Positions 8,929 to 18,034 of a stretch of DNA of 64,000 nucleotides are shown one piece after another (position 1 is the stretch's first letter; the number at the start of each line of letters is the position of its first letter). The stretch is from contig NZ_CP010897.2 of the NCBI RefSeq assembly GCF_000934605.2, forward strand, positions 2,976,001 to 3,040,000, read 5' to 3'. The notes beneath the pieces are model-generated. The model searched no databases and was not told the origin of the DNA. It saw only the letters and a list, made by a program, of their open reading frames with translations. The translations under genes and the position numbers were made by a program. The stretch comes from Pandoraea vervacti (lineage in GTDB: Bacteria > Pseudomonadota > Gammaproteobacteria > Burkholderiales > Burkholderiaceae).

Positions 8929-9855
8929 ATGGATGATTTGCGCCGAATCGATCTGAATCTGTTGCTGACCCTGCACGCGCTGCTCGCGGAGCGTCATGTC
9001 TCGCGCGCTGCCTTGCGTCTGCACCGCAGCCAGCCGGCAGTGAGTCACGCGCTGGCGCAGCTTCGCAGGCTCTTCGACGATCCGCTGCTTGTGCGTCGCG
9101 ATGGCGCGCTCGCGTTGACGGCGCGAGCGCTGGAATTGCAGCGTCCGCTCGAAGACGCGCTGGATCAGTTGCAGGGGTTGTTGCACGCCCCGACATTCGA
9201 CCCGGGGCGGGCAAGGCGTACGTTTCGCGTTGCGTTATCGGATTACGGGTCGCGCGTGGTCCTGCCCGCGCTGACTCGCCGACTTCGCGAGCACGCGCCG
9301 GGCATCGACCTCGCCGCCACGCAAGCCAGCCGTGAAGCGATGCTCACGCAGCTGCTCGATGGTGAAATCGATCTCGCGCTGGGCGTGTTTCCCGAATTTC
9401 CGGGCGAGTTGGAGACGCAGACGCTCTTCGAGGAGTCGTTCGTGTGCGTGGCCGATCGGGCAACCTTGCCCGCACGCGGTGGTTTGACGATGGCGGACTG
9501 GCTCGCGCGGCCTCACTTGCTGGTCGCAATGCGGCCCGGCGCCGACAACGAGATCGATCGTGCGCTCGCCGAGTTGGGTCACACACGACGCGTTGCCGTC
9601 ACATTGCCGCACTGGAGCATTGCACCGGAATTGGTGAGGGGCACCGACCTCGTGCTGACCGTCGCGCAACGTTCGCTATTGCATTCACGCCATATGCGTC
9701 AGTTGCGCCACGAACCGCAGCTACGCCAGTTCGCCCCGCCATTTCCGATACCGCCGTTCAAATTTCAGGCCGCCTGGCATGCACGACGCGAAGTGGACCC
9801 GGCACACCGGTGGTTGCGAGCGCAGATTGCAGACGTGTGCGTCGACGCCGCATAG
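8929..9855 (+). CDS. LysR family transcriptional regulator
   Basis: 308 residues. The winged helix-turn-helix occupies about residues 1-65 (IDLNLLLTLHALLAERHVSR, then RLHRSQPAVSHALAQLRRLF, then DDPLLVRRDGALALTARA), followed by a periplasmic-binding-like effector domain (about 95-305). The subgroup resembles NodD/NahR-like regulators with the RIDLNLL start. It is divergent from the YdcZ-type transporter with 96 bases between, so it most likely controls that gene and itself. Confidence 0.93.
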   Translation: MDDLRRIDLNLLLTLHALLAERHVSRAALRLHRSQPAVSHALAQLRRLFDDPLLVRRDGALALTARALELQRPLEDALDQLQGLLHAPTFDPGRARRTFRVALSDYGSRVVLPALTRRLREHAPGIDLAATQASREAMLTQLLDGEIDLALGVFPEFPGELETQTLFEESFVCVADRATLPARGGLTMADWLARPHLLVAMRPGADNEIDRALAELGHTRRVAVTLPHWSIAPELVRGTDLVLTVAQRSLLHSRHMRQLRHEPQLRQFAPPFPIPPFKFQAAWHARREVDPAHRWLRAQIADVCVDAA

Positions 9856-9913
9856 CGCCATTACCGTTATTTCTGCTATTGCCGCGGCGCACGGCACTCG
9901 CGCGCATTGCCCC

Positions 9914-10990
9914 TCAGAAACTCATGGCAAAGCCGAACGACACCCCCTGCACGTCGCGCCCGAAGACATACCGTGCCATCAAACGCGTACGGGTCACCAC
10001 GACCGGATACTTGCTGCTGTCGAGTTCGAGCCCTACGCCCAGCGACGTCAGATTGTTGAATCCCAGTACGCCTGCGCTGTCGCCGAAATACTGCGAGTAC
10101 GCCGCTTCGAGCACGTAGCGCACGGGTCTGGCGAGCGCGCGCCAACCCGTCGGCGCACGCCAGCGCGACCACAGGCTCAGTTGCTGGGCGTTCGCGCTAC
10201 CCTGCATGCCCGCCGACGTGCTGCCGAAGCTGCGCAAGTGGATGTCGGTCGCGCGCAGTTCGACATCGATTTCGTAGCTTTCCCGATAGTGCTCGAAATC
10301 GAGCATCAGTGAACCGCCGACCCCATAGGCGTTGAGCGCGCCGTTCTTGAGAAAATCGAGATCGAGATCGGCCACATGGTTGACGAGCGTTTGCCCGGCG
10401 CGAAGATCGCTGACGACACGCCCGAGACTGCCGTTCAGAATCGGCCGCAGCACCAGTTCGTCGCCCAGCCGGAAGTCCCAACCCACGCCAAGCGTCGTAC
10501 TCAGCGTGTTCCAGCGCACGGGAAGCGTGCGCGATTCGGTGCCATCGGACGCGACGAACGTTGGATCGTAGCGGCTGTAGGCCAGCGTGCCTTCGAGGTA
10601 GAGCGGAAACGACCGGCTCAACGTAAAACCACCGCCGAGCTGCGTCTGCCAGAAGCCAGGATCGCCCGTCGTGCCATTGTTGATGGACAGCGAGCTTGTC
10701 GTCACGTCCGGTACCGTCGTGTAGCTCATGACGGCCAGCACACTGTTGGCATGACTTCTGACGTTGGTGCCGACACGCAACGGCGCCTGCTGCGCGTGCA
10801 CGGACGATGCCCCGCCGGCGAGGCAGGCGCCGACAACGAGCAAGGCGGCAAGGCGGCCGCGACGACGCGAATGGGCGGGATGACCGGGAAGGCTGGGAAG
10901 GCCGGAATGGTCGGCGTGGCCGGGGTGGCCGAGGTGCCCATGAGGCACGTTCGCGGCACGGCGTCGAATTTTCCGAATCGCGATGCGCAT
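9914..10990 (-). CDS. Outer-membrane beta-barrel protein, autotransporter-barrel-like, function unknown
   Basis: About 358 residues from the chosen start. A signal peptide (LAALLVVGACLAGGASSVHAQ) follows an unusual N-terminal extension rich in His, Gly and Pro (residues 15-44), encoded by a degenerate 9-base repeat at 10850-10930. The mature protein is a series of alternating amphipathic strands ending in GVSFGFAMSF, with a terminal aromatic residue typical of barrels inserted by the Bam complex. It resembles solitary autotransporter-type barrels without a passenger. The start is uncertain: the ATG at 10990 has AAGG immediately adjacent, which is too close, so a non-ATG start nearer the signal peptide is possible. 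Confidence 0.65.
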   Translation of the reverse strand: MRIAIRKIRRRAANVPHGHLGHPGHADHSGLPSLPGHPAHSRRRGRLAALLVVGACLAGGASSVHAQQAPLRVGTNVRSHANSVLAVMSYTTVPDVTTSSLSINNGTTGDPGFWQTQLGGGFTLSRSFPLYLEGTLAYSRYDPTFVASDGTESRTLPVRWNTLSTTLGVGWDFRLGDELVLRPILNGSLGRVVSDLRAGQTLVNHVADLDLDFLKNGALNAYGVGGSLMLDFEHYRESYEIDVELRATDIHLRSFGSTSAGMQGSANAQQLSLWSRWRAPTGWRALARPVRYVLEAAYSQYFGDSAGVLGFNNLTSLGVGLELDSSKYPVVVTRTRLMARYVFGRDVQGVSFGFAMSF

Positions 10991-11234
10991 CCTTGACGTC
11001 GTGTTAAGCCGAGCAGGTTCGGGATCCGACATTCTTAGCAGAAAACGATTGCCATCGCCATCGGCATTTCGGGCAATAACATTGCCCCATGGGGCAATTT
11101 CGGGCAACCGTCTAGGCATGGATAGTCGGGCACACTACATTGACGTCAGGATGCCGGCCCCCGAAGGCGAACCTCCGCCAACGGGCACCGGCGCGCCCGA
11201 CTGCCACGCACATCTCCCGAATCGAGGCACAGCC

Positions 11235-12023
11235 ATGAGAAGACAGGCAATGGCATTCCTGACGCTGCTCACCACGGTTGCGGTGTCCCCCGGATGGGCG
11301 CAGACGACGCCTGCCGCCCCCGCAAGTCCGCCCGCCGCCCCACAGGCCCAGCCGGTAGATCCCGAAGCCGTGCAGGCATTGCAAACGATGGGCGCCTATC
11401 TGCAATCCCTCAAGCGGTTTCAGGTGACGACCGACGTCACCGGCGAGCGCGTGCTAAGCGATGGTCAGAAGCTCCAGCACAACGCACGTGCGGTGCTCGA
11501 CATCGATCGCCCGTATCACATTCGGGCAGTCATGACGAGCGCGCGCAGTGAGCGTGAAATCATCTACAACGGCAAGACCGCAACGCTGTACTCCCCGGCA
11601 CAGAAGTACTACGCCACCGTTCCCTACACCGGCACGCTGTCACAACTGGTGGATGAACTGCGCGCACGCTACGGCGTGGATCTGCCGCTGGCCGACCTAT
11701 TCGTCTGGGGAACGCCGCAGGCGCAGACGCAGCAATTCGAATCGGCGATGTACGCGGGACAGGACTACATCGGCAACGATCTTTGCGATCACTACGCCTA
11801 CCGTCAGGCGGGGATCGACTGGCAGATCTGGATTGCCGGTTCAGGCAAACCGCTGCCCCGCAAGATCGTGGTCACGCGCACGGATGACGAGGCGCGTCCG
11901 CAGTCGGTATCGATCCTGACATGGCGCCCCGACGCGTCGTTCAAGGCATCGACATTCGATTTCCGGCCACCCGATGGCGCGAAAAAGATCGAAGCCGTTC
12001 AACTTCCGGCAAACAAGGGGTGA
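11235..12023 (+). CDS. DUF2092 family periplasmic protein
   Basis: 262 residues. A signal peptide (AMAFLTLLTTVAVSPGWAQ) is followed by a Pro/Ala linker and a domain starting near residue 40 (VQALQTMGAYLQSLKRFQVT) that fits DUF2092, a LolA/LolB-like fold of secreted proteins. Further hallmarks are a two-strand pattern ending TSARSEREIIYNGKTATLYS, and DYIGNDLCDHYAYRQAGIDW. The start at 11235 has GAGG seven bases upstream. The next gene begins four bases after its stop, so they form an operon. A role in envelope lipid or lipoprotein handling is inference from the fold. Confidence 0.8.
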   Translation: MRRQAMAFLTLLTTVAVSPGWAQTTPAAPASPPAAPQAQPVDPEAVQALQTMGAYLQSLKRFQVTTDVTGERVLSDGQKLQHNARAVLDIDRPYHIRAVMTSARSEREIIYNGKTATLYSPAQKYYATVPYTGTLSQLVDELRARYGVDLPLADLFVWGTPQAQTQQFESAMYAGQDYIGNDLCDHYAYRQAGIDWQIWIAGSGKPLPRKIVVTRTDDEARPQSVSILTWRPDASFKASTFDFRPPDGAKKIEAVQLPANKG

Positions 12024-12027
12024 CGAC

Positions 12028-12546
12028 ATGACGAAGCGACTTTCCCCGCGCACGCCGGTATGGGCACTGGCGGCGATCCTGTCGATGACGCTTGTCCCGG
12101 CGCCGGCAGCGCAGGCTGTCGGCGGCCGCGTGGGCAGCGGCGGTGGTGGCGTGCAACGCAACGCGACACGTCCGCCGCCCAACGCAAACCATCGCCAGCC
12201 GGATGCGCGCACCAACAACGTTCGCAATACCAGCGTGAACAATGTCAACAACGTGAATAACGTCAACGTGAATCGCAACGTCAATGTGAACCGCAACGTG
12301 AACGTCAACGTCGACAACCACGGCGGGTATTACGGCGGATGGGACAACGATTACCATCCGGTGGCGACCGCCGCCGCAGTGACGGCCACCGTGGCGGTGA
12401 CGAGCGCCGTCGTGGGATCGATCGTCCGGTCGGTGCCGCCGGATTGCGTGCCGGTGAACTATCGCGGCATGGTGTACCAGCACTGCGGCAATACCTGGTA
12501 TCAACCGCAGGGCACACAGTTCGTGGTGGTCACTGCCCCGTATTGA
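12028..12546 (+). CDS. Secreted small protein with Asn-Val repeat, second gene of DUF2092 operon
   Basis: 172 residues. A signal peptide (LAAILSMTLVPAPAAQA) is followed by a Gly/Asn/Arg-rich region with a striking Asn-Val repeat (residues 68-97), then GGYYGGWDNDYHPVATAA, a glycine-poor hydrophobic stretch (VTATVAVTSAVVGSIV), and a C-terminal domain with two Cys (PPDCVPVNYRG and VYQHCGNTWYQP) that could form a disulfide. Proteins of this shape accompany DUF2092 genes in Burkholderiales. AGGGG precedes the start and lies in the end of the upstream gene. Function unknown. Confidence 0.75.
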   Translation: MTKRLSPRTPVWALAAILSMTLVPAPAAQAVGGRVGSGGGGVQRNATRPPPNANHRQPDARTNNVRNTSVNNVNNVNNVNVNRNVNVNRNVNVNVDNHGGYYGGWDNDYHPVATAAAVTATVAVTSAVVGSIVRSVPPDCVPVNYRGMVYQHCGNTWYQPQGTQFVVVTAPY

Positions 12547-12560
12547 CGTATTGCCGCCTG

Positions 12561-12779
12561 ATGGGTTGCCGTGTCATCGACATACCGCGCTCACAGGAAT
12601 CGGACGACGCTGACGTCAATCTCCCGCAGGGCCCCGCGATCTGGATTTGCGGCGACTGCCACACCGGCAATCTTGGTCCGCTCGCGGACGCGACCTCGAC
12701 AAAGCCAAGGCGCGCAAGAGCAACGGCAAGACAAGTCACGCGAAGATCGACGACATCGCCGGGCTGCTCGTCGGGCTGA
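12561..12779 (+). pseudogene. Remnant of a DUF2252 family gene
   Basis: The forward frame reads GPAIWICGDCHTGNLGPLADA, which is the GDxHxGNxG signature of DUF2252 (kinase-like fold). The surrounding domain of 300 or more residues is missing, and after position 12690 a different frame continues with Lys/Ala-rich sequence, suggesting a frameshift as well as deletion. No ribosome binding site. Non-functional relic. Confidence 0.5.
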
Positions 12780-12802
12780 CGCCCCGACGTGCCGCCAGCG
12801 GC

Positions 12803-13345
12803 TCAGAACATCGAATTGCCGCTGACGGTCTTCGTCGGCGTCTGCTGAGACACATCCCAGTGCTCGACGATCTTGCCCTTCTCCAGCCGGAAGATGTCCA
12901 CGATGGCGATCGGCAGATCGCCCGGATGCGGCACCTTGCGCACATGCAGAATCACGAAGTCACCCTCCGCGAAAGCGCGCACGATCTCGCTATGCGACGC
13001 CGGCTGATTCTTGCGCAGAAAGTCCAGAAACTTGCCGAAGCCTTCGATGCCATCGGCGGCGTTTGGATTGTGCTGAATGTACTTATCGCCCAGATACTGG
13101 CGCGCCGCCGCAAAGTCCTTGCGATTGAGTCCCGCCTCATAAAACGCCAGAACCGCCTGCTTGTTCGCGGCGAGCTGCGAACCGGGCACGACGGGCGCCG
13201 AACTGGCCGACGCGCCGAGTCCGTCGGTCGCCGCCGCCGAGATCGCAGAGCCGGGCAATGGCGCCATGCCTTCGGCAGCGTTGGCGAACGGGGCGCTCGC
13301 CAGCGCGGCGGCAACGGCGAGCAACGAAGCAAGCAGTGTTTTCAT
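12803..13345 (-). CDS. SnoaL-like / NTF2-fold secreted protein
   Basis: 180 residues. A signal peptide (LLASLLAVAAALASAPFANA) is followed by a SnoaL-type domain from about residue 58: NKQAVLAFYEAGLNRKDFAA, then YIQHNPNAADGIEGFGKFLD, then GDFVILHVRKVPHP, then VDIFRLEKGKIVEHWDVSQQ. The QHNP and EHWDV motifs are typical of the predicted SnoaL-like aldol-condensation-like family. The start at 13345 matches the signal peptide; the long open frame upstream overlaps the MBL gene and is not coding. Its surroundings are decayed genes, yet this frame is intact. Confidence 0.82.
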   Translation of the reverse strand: MKTLLASLLAVAAALASAPFANAAEGMAPLPGSAISAAATDGLGASASSAPVVPGSQLAANKQAVLAFYEAGLNRKDFAAARQYLGDKYIQHNPNAADGIEGFGKFLDFLRKNQPASHSEIVRAFAEGDFVILHVRKVPHPGDLPIAIVDIFRLEKGKIVEHWDVSQQTPTKTVSGNSMF

Positions 13346-13423
13346 GGCATTTCGCTCATCGGGCCTGGATACGCCATTGTCGCCGCAAAGCCGCTTTAGG
13401 GGTACGCTTGCCGTGCTGTCACT

Positions 13424-13588
13424 CGGGCGCCTGCGCGGCCGTTCCTGTTTGCCGCCACGTCCGGCAACTATGCGCTGCTGTTCATGGTGGGCGGCGCAGC
13501 CATGGCAATTGCACTTTGCGTGAACATCGTCGCATCGCGCATGGACCGCGCCCGACATCAGCGGTTGTTCTCGTACTCGACGCCGTAA
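13424..13588 (+). pseudogene. C-terminal remnant of an MFS transporter
   Basis: The forward frame from about 13424 to the TAA at 13586-13588 reads FLFAATSGNYALLFMVGGAA, followed by MAIALCVNIVASR, resembling the last membrane helix and tail of a major facilitator transporter. Nothing upstream continues it. Its end overlaps the last 31 bases of the convergent metallo-beta-lactamase gene. Short, so only moderately supported. Confidence 0.4.
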
Positions 13589-14421
13589 CCGCCGTTCGTC
13601 TTTCGGATGCTCGCGAATCCGAGCTCGCCCAGATGCATCCCGGCGATCAGCAGCCGGTCTGCACTCACACGGTCGAGCAAACGCGCGCGCGTGTTGGCGG
13701 CCACGGACGAGTCCTGATCGAAGGCAATCGATACGTCCGGCCGCTGAATCTGGATGTGAGGAAAATGCACGATGTCGCCCCAGACGAGCAAACCCGCGTT
13801 GCCCGATGCTGCGGACTCGTTCGATTCGACCAGATAACCCGTGTGCCCTTCGGTGTGCCCAGGCAGCGAAACGGCTTGAACGCCGGGCAGCACCTCGCCC
13901 GCCGCGAACGGTCGCAGCTTGTCCCGATAACCGTCGAACGCCGCCCGCGCAATCTGGAAGTTGCCACGTGCGCGTTCGCTCGCACGCGCCAGATTCGCAT
14001 CGTCCCGCCAGAAGCGTAATTCGCGCTGATCGACGACAAGCTCGGCATTCGGAAAGGCCGCCTCCCCCTGAGGCGTCATCAACCCGCCGACGTGATCGGG
14101 ATGCGCGTGCGTGAGCAACACGGTATCGACGGTCTGCGGCGCAATACCGGCGAGCGCCAGATTGGCGCGCAGGTGTCCGCCCCATTGCCGGATACCGCCC
14201 GCACCGCTATCGATGAGTATCGTGCGGCCCCCGCCTTGCAGCACATAGCAATTGATGTGAATGGCGGCCGGCGTGTGTTCGCCGGCGCTGCGCTGCATGC
14301 GATCGGCGTCGGCCGTGTCGATGTTCGACAACAGGTCGAGGCTGGCCGCGAGATAGCCATCGCTGATTGCCGTGACCGTGAAGTCGCCGACTTGCCGCGT
14401 AGGAAACTTAAGTTCTGACAC
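13558..14421 (-). CDS. MBL-fold metallohydrolase
   Basis: 287 residues, a two-zinc metallo-beta-lactamase-fold hydrolase of the AHL-lactonase/PqsE-like broad group. The metal motif THAHPDH is at 104-110, with further ligand regions LPGHTEGH (about 190), VWGDIVH (about 220) and AGMHLG (about 265). No signal peptide, so cytoplasmic. The start is GTG at 14421 with AGGAG seven bases upstream. It lies 24 bases after the stop of the upstream hypothetical gene on the same strand, so they are probably co-transcribed, and the divergent LysR at 15189 may control both. Substrate unknown. Confidence 0.87.
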   Translation of the reverse strand: MSELKFPTRQVGDFTVTAISDGYLAASLDLLSNIDTADADRMQRSAGEHTPAAIHINCYVLQGGGRTILIDSGAGGIRQWGGHLRANLALAGIAPQTVDTVLLTHAHPDHVGGLMTPQGEAAFPNAELVVDQRELRFWRDDANLARASERARGNFQIARAAFDGYRDKLRPFAAGEVLPGVQAVSLPGHTEGHTGYLVESNESAASGNAGLLVWGDIVHFPHIQIQRPDVSIAFDQDSSVAANTRARLLDRVSADRLLIAGMHLGELGFASIRKTNGGYGVEYENNR

Positions 14422-14445
14422 CGTCCAACTCCTGATGCGTTGCCG

Positions 14446-15045
14446 CTAGTGACGCGCGTAAATATGCGACGCGTCGTAACCGAAACACCGGATACGCGCC
14501 GTGACACCGACATGTCGGACGATGGCGTTAGTCAGTTGCTCGCCCATCGGCGCATAGCAATGAACGCCTTGCGGCGGATGCGCAAACCGGTGGACATCGC
14601 GCTCGGGCAGCACCGCCAGCCACCGCTGTTCCGGAGACTTCTCCAACGCGACCGCCTGCATGGCAATGGGCGCCAGCCCCATCTCGACGAGCGGTTCGGG
14701 GCCTTCGGAACACAGCGCGAGCCGCTCCCCGGCACGGACTGCCGGGGCAAGGCCGATATCGCTGTAAAGATTCCGATGCCAGTCCGTGATGTGTTGCTGC
14801 CACCGGGCGAAGTTGCCACCGCCCTTGCGGCGATATTCGTCCCCAGTCAGCACCGCCAGTGCCTCGATCGTATGGATCGCCAGATACTCAGGACACCCTC
14901 GCGTGACAGCCCGAAAGCGTTGCGATGTGTAAAAACCCGTCACGGAAATCAGGGCCGGCAGCTTTTCAAGGCTGTAGAAGTCGTTCCATTGCGCTTCGCT
15001 CGCAGGGTCGGCAAAGCTGCATTCCACGGTGTAGATCATTGGCAT
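14446..15045 (-). CDS. Hypothetical protein, probably dimeric alpha/beta barrel type
   Basis: 199 residues, no signal peptide or membrane segment. It opens MPMIYTVECSFADPASEAQW, then LEKLPALISVTGFYTSQRFR, a pattern reminiscent of ferredoxin-like dimeric alpha/beta barrel proteins that handle small molecules. I do not recognise the family with confidence. It precedes the MBL hydrolase in one transcription unit and is divergent from a LysR gene, so a catabolic or detoxification role is possible but unproven. Confidence 0.7.
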   Translation of the reverse strand: MPMIYTVECSFADPASEAQWNDFYSLEKLPALISVTGFYTSQRFRAVTRGCPEYLAIHTIEALAVLTGDEYRRKGGGNFARWQQHITDWHRNLYSDIGLAPAVRAGERLALCSEGPEPLVEMGLAPIAMQAVALEKSPEQRWLAVLPERDVHRFAHPPQGVHCYAPMGEQLTNAIVRHVGVTARIRCFGYDASHIYARH

Positions 15046-15188
15046 TCGTCGTTCTCAGGAGATGCGCATTCGCGTTTTCATTGCAGTAACGTAATGCTAA
15101 TCTTCGAATTTCCGCCTTCATAACGAATAAATGGCACCCATCAGTGACATTTACTCAAGCTAACGTGGAGGACTCCACGCGCGACGCT

Positions 15189-16097
15189 ATGTCAATACGA
15201 CGCAAGATTCCCAGTCACTCCGCTCTGCTCGCTTTCGAAGCTGCCGCCAGACACGGCAGCTTCGCGCGCGCAGCAGATGAACTGGCCCGCACCGAAGGGG
15301 CCGTGAGTCGGCAAATCGGCAGACTTGAGGCATTTCTGGGCGTCGTGCTTTTCGAACGGGTGGGCAACCGGGTCCGGCTATTGCCCAACGGCGCGCGATA
15401 CGCCGTGCAGGTCCGAGAGATTCTGGACCGCCTGGAACGAGACAGCCTGTACCTGATGGGGCAACCCGCCGAGGGCGCCAGCCTCGATATCGCCGCAACG
15501 CCGACGTTCGCCACGCGCTGGCTGATTCCGCGCCTGAAGCACTTTCAGGACCGGCATCCGAATATCACGGTGCATATCGCGCAGTGCATGGAACCGTTCC
15601 TGCTGGCGGGAAGCGGGTTCGACGCGGCCATTCATTTCGAGCACCCGGCATGGACAGGCATGCATTTGCATCCGTTGCTCGAAGAAGTCCTGATTCCCGT
15701 CTGTAGTCCGTCGCTATTGGCGCAGGCCGGGACGAACCCGTCTCTGGACGATCTGCCGCGCCTGCACCGGCGCCAAAACCCGGACGCCTGGCAGACCTAT
15801 GCGCAGGCCGTCGGTATCGCGCTGACCAATTCGGCTATCGGTGCGCGGTATGACCTTCACGGCATGCTGATCGAAGCGGCACTGGCCGGACTGGGGGTCG
15901 CGCTCGTGCCGCGCCTTTACGTCGGCACGGAACTGCAGGACGGTCGGCTGGTCGCGCCATGGCCGGAAGATACGGCGGTGTCGAAAAACTTCTGCCTCGT
16001 ACTGCCCGAGCCCATGACACTGAGTCAGGGGCCAATTCGGGTGTTTGCCGAGTGGCTGCTGGGCCAGGCGCACGGGAATGAAGCGCCAGCGAACTGA
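15189..16097 (+). CDS. LysR family regulator, GcvA-like
   Basis: 302 residues from the chosen start. The helix-turn-helix (IPSHSALLAFEAAARHGSFA, then RAADELARTEGAVSRQIGRL) and the following LGVVLFERVGNRVRLLPNG are typical of the GcvA/AmpR branch. The effector domain carries the branch pattern TPTFATRWLIPRLKHFQDRHP. The ATG at 15189 gives the standard N-terminus; a 45-base longer frame starting with GTG at 15144 is possible but lacks a ribosome binding site. Divergent from the hypothetical-MBL pair, its probable target. Confidence 0.9.
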   Translation: MSIRRKIPSHSALLAFEAAARHGSFARAADELARTEGAVSRQIGRLEAFLGVVLFERVGNRVRLLPNGARYAVQVREILDRLERDSLYLMGQPAEGASLDIAATPTFATRWLIPRLKHFQDRHPNITVHIAQCMEPFLLAGSGFDAAIHFEHPAWTGMHLHPLLEEVLIPVCSPSLLAQAGTNPSLDDLPRLHRRQNPDAWQTYAQAVGIALTNSAIGARYDLHGMLIEAALAGLGVALVPRLYVGTELQDGRLVAPWPEDTAVSKNFCLVLPEPMTLSQGPIRVFAEWLLGQAHGNEAPAN

Positions 16098-16137
16098 GCG
16101 TGCGCCGGTGGCATCGGTGGCATCGGGTGCGTCGGCA

Positions 16138-16962
16138 TCATCGCCACGCCGCACTCAGCATGACACCACCCGAGACGATCAGCATCGTGTCGAGCAAGCG
16201 CTGAAAGACGCTCGGGCGCATGCCGAGCACGAAGCGCTTGCCGAGCATCGTGCCCAACATGAGCGTCATGCCGACGATCAGGCCATTGGCCCACGCCTGT
16301 GGCGGCAGTGCGCCTAGTCCCGAAAACATCGCGACCTTGGCGACGTAGATGAAAACCGAACTCGCGGACTCCGCGCCGAGGAACGCCCCGCCCGACAGGC
16401 CATACGCCGCGAAAGCGGGTACGCTCAGCGGCCCGGTCGAGAGCACGATGCCGGTCAGAAAACCGATGAGAGCGCCCACGAGTGCCAACTGCCACAACGA
16501 CAGGCGCCACTCGCGGCGACGCAGGTAGTGGCGTGTCGGCACCATCGCGATAAAGAACACGCCCAGCGCGACATCCACCACGGTCGACGGCAAGCTCCAC
16601 AAGGTTTTCGCCCCGAGCGCCGCAGCGGGCGCACCGGGCGCCGAGTAGGCGAGCACCGCACGCCAGTCGATCTCGCGCCACCACGCGAATACCTTGGACA
16701 GGTTGCCGACCACCGCTGCGACGGCCATGATCGGCACGGCTTGCTTGGGGCCATACGTATAGACGAGCACTGGCAGCAACATCATCGATGAACCGGTGCC
16801 GACCACCCCGCTCACCGCGCCCGCCGCCGTCCCCACGATGGCGATCATCACCATGCCCCATGCGTGTCCCGCCAGAAACCCTGCCAGCATCCCGCCCTCG
16901 TCGAATGTCGTTCCGCTCACATCGCACGTGCGCATGTGAACCTTGTCGTGACGATAAAACAT
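16138..16962 (-). CDS. TauE/SafE family sulfite/organosulfonate-exporter-like permease
   Basis: 274 residues with about eight membrane helices. The N-terminal repeat is visible as GTAAGAVSGVVGTGSSMMLL followed by PVLVYTYGPKQAVPIMAVAA, and a second half-repeat around LVGALIGFLTGIVLSTGPLS; these are hallmarks of TauE/SafE (DUF81). The start is uncertain: ATG at 16962, or ATG at 16890 preceded by GAGGGCGGG, which would remove 24 polar residues before the first helix. It is divergent from the LysR gene at 17063. Substrate specificity is not predictable. Confidence 0.85.
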   Translation of the reverse strand: MFYRHDKVHMRTCDVSGTTFDEGGMLAGFLAGHAWGMVMIAIVGTAAGAVSGVVGTGSSMMLLPVLVYTYGPKQAVPIMAVAAVVGNLSKVFAWWREIDWRAVLAYSAPGAPAAALGAKTLWSLPSTVVDVALGVFFIAMVPTRHYLRRREWRLSLWQLALVGALIGFLTGIVLSTGPLSVPAFAAYGLSGGAFLGAESASSVFIYVAKVAMFSGLGALPPQAWANGLIVGMTLMLGTMLGKRFVLGMRPSVFQRLLDTMLIVSGGVMLSAAWR

Positions 16963-17062
16963 GACGTTCGCTCACACTATCGACAAAATCGCCGCCCTTC
17001 TGTGATAAAAACTCACAGTAAGTCCGGATGGGGTCCGGAACCTCTCTTGATATGGGTCGGGA

Positions 17063-18034
17063 ATGTCGCGTCAATTACCACCGTTACACGCCCTGCGGGT
17101 TTTCGAAACTGCCGCACGTGCCGAGAGCCTGAGCGCTGCGGCGCAGGAATTGTCGATTACCCACGGAGCGGTCAGCCGTCAGATTGCGCTGCTGGAGGAC
17201 TGGCTCGGGCAAACGTTGTTTGTTCGTCAGGGGCAGCGCAATGTCGCGACGGATCACGCACGCGCCTTCGCCGCCGAGATCAGTGCCGCGTTCGATCTGA
17301 TCGGCGACGCCGCGCTGCGCTTCGGCAAAGCCCCCCAGACGCGCGTGGTGCGTGTCAATGCGCAAACCACGCTCGCCATGCACTGGCTGATGGCGCGCCT
17401 TCCCGGTTTTCACGCGGCGCATCCTGACGTGCAAGTCGTCGTCACCACGTCGAGCAGTGCCGACCCGGCATTGCGCGGCGGGTTCGATGTGGCCATCCGG
17501 CGGGATCCGCCGCCACGCCCGGCCTGGGAGCCCTACGACAAGCAAACCCTGTTCATGGAGCGGGCGAGCGTCGTAGCCGCCCCGTCGCTGCTGGCCACCC
17601 TGCCCGTGAGGCGCTTGAGGGACATCGCGAAACACACGTTCGTGGCAACGCAAACGCGTGTCGGCGACTGGGAAACCTGGTTGGCTGCCGCCGGGGTGAG
17701 CGCGTTGCGCCCGGTGCGATTCCATCGCTTCGATCACTATCACGTGAGTCTGCAAGCGGTGCTCGACGGACTGGGGTTGGGCATCGGCTGCACGCCGACG
17801 CTCGATCGCGAACTGGCTGCCGGGCGCCTCGTCATGCCGTTGCCCGAAATTCAGGTGGACGGCGCGACCTACGTCACGCTCGTGCCGCGCGACGTTGACA
17901 AATCGAAACCGTTACGGGATTTCTTGATGTGGGTGCACGAGGCTGCGCAGGCGCCCGCGTCGCAGGTTACGCGCCCGGACGCACGCTCCACTTCCCGGGG
18001 GACACGCCGAAAGCGCGACGGAAGTGCCGCGTGA
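17063..18034 (+). CDS. LysR family regulator, GcvA-like
   Basis: 323 residues. The N-terminus is classical GcvA type (LPPLHALRVFETAARAESLS, then AAAQELSITHGAVSRQIALL). The effector domain spans about 90-290. The last roughly 25 residues are an Arg/Ser-rich extension (DARSTSRGTRRKRDG) encoded where the gene overlaps the convergent AraC gene by 68 bases. Divergent from the TauE permease with 100 bases between, so that permease is the likely target. Confidence 0.9.
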   Translation: MSRQLPPLHALRVFETAARAESLSAAAQELSITHGAVSRQIALLEDWLGQTLFVRQGQRNVATDHARAFAAEISAAFDLIGDAALRFGKAPQTRVVRVNAQTTLAMHWLMARLPGFHAAHPDVQVVVTTSSSADPALRGGFDVAIRRDPPPRPAWEPYDKQTLFMERASVVAAPSLLATLPVRRLRDIAKHTFVATQTRVGDWETWLAAAGVSALRPVRFHRFDHYHVSLQAVLDGLGLGIGCTPTLDRELAAGRLVMPLPEIQVDGATYVTLVPRDVDKSKPLRDFLMWVHEAAQAPASQVTRPDARSTSRGTRRKRDGSAA

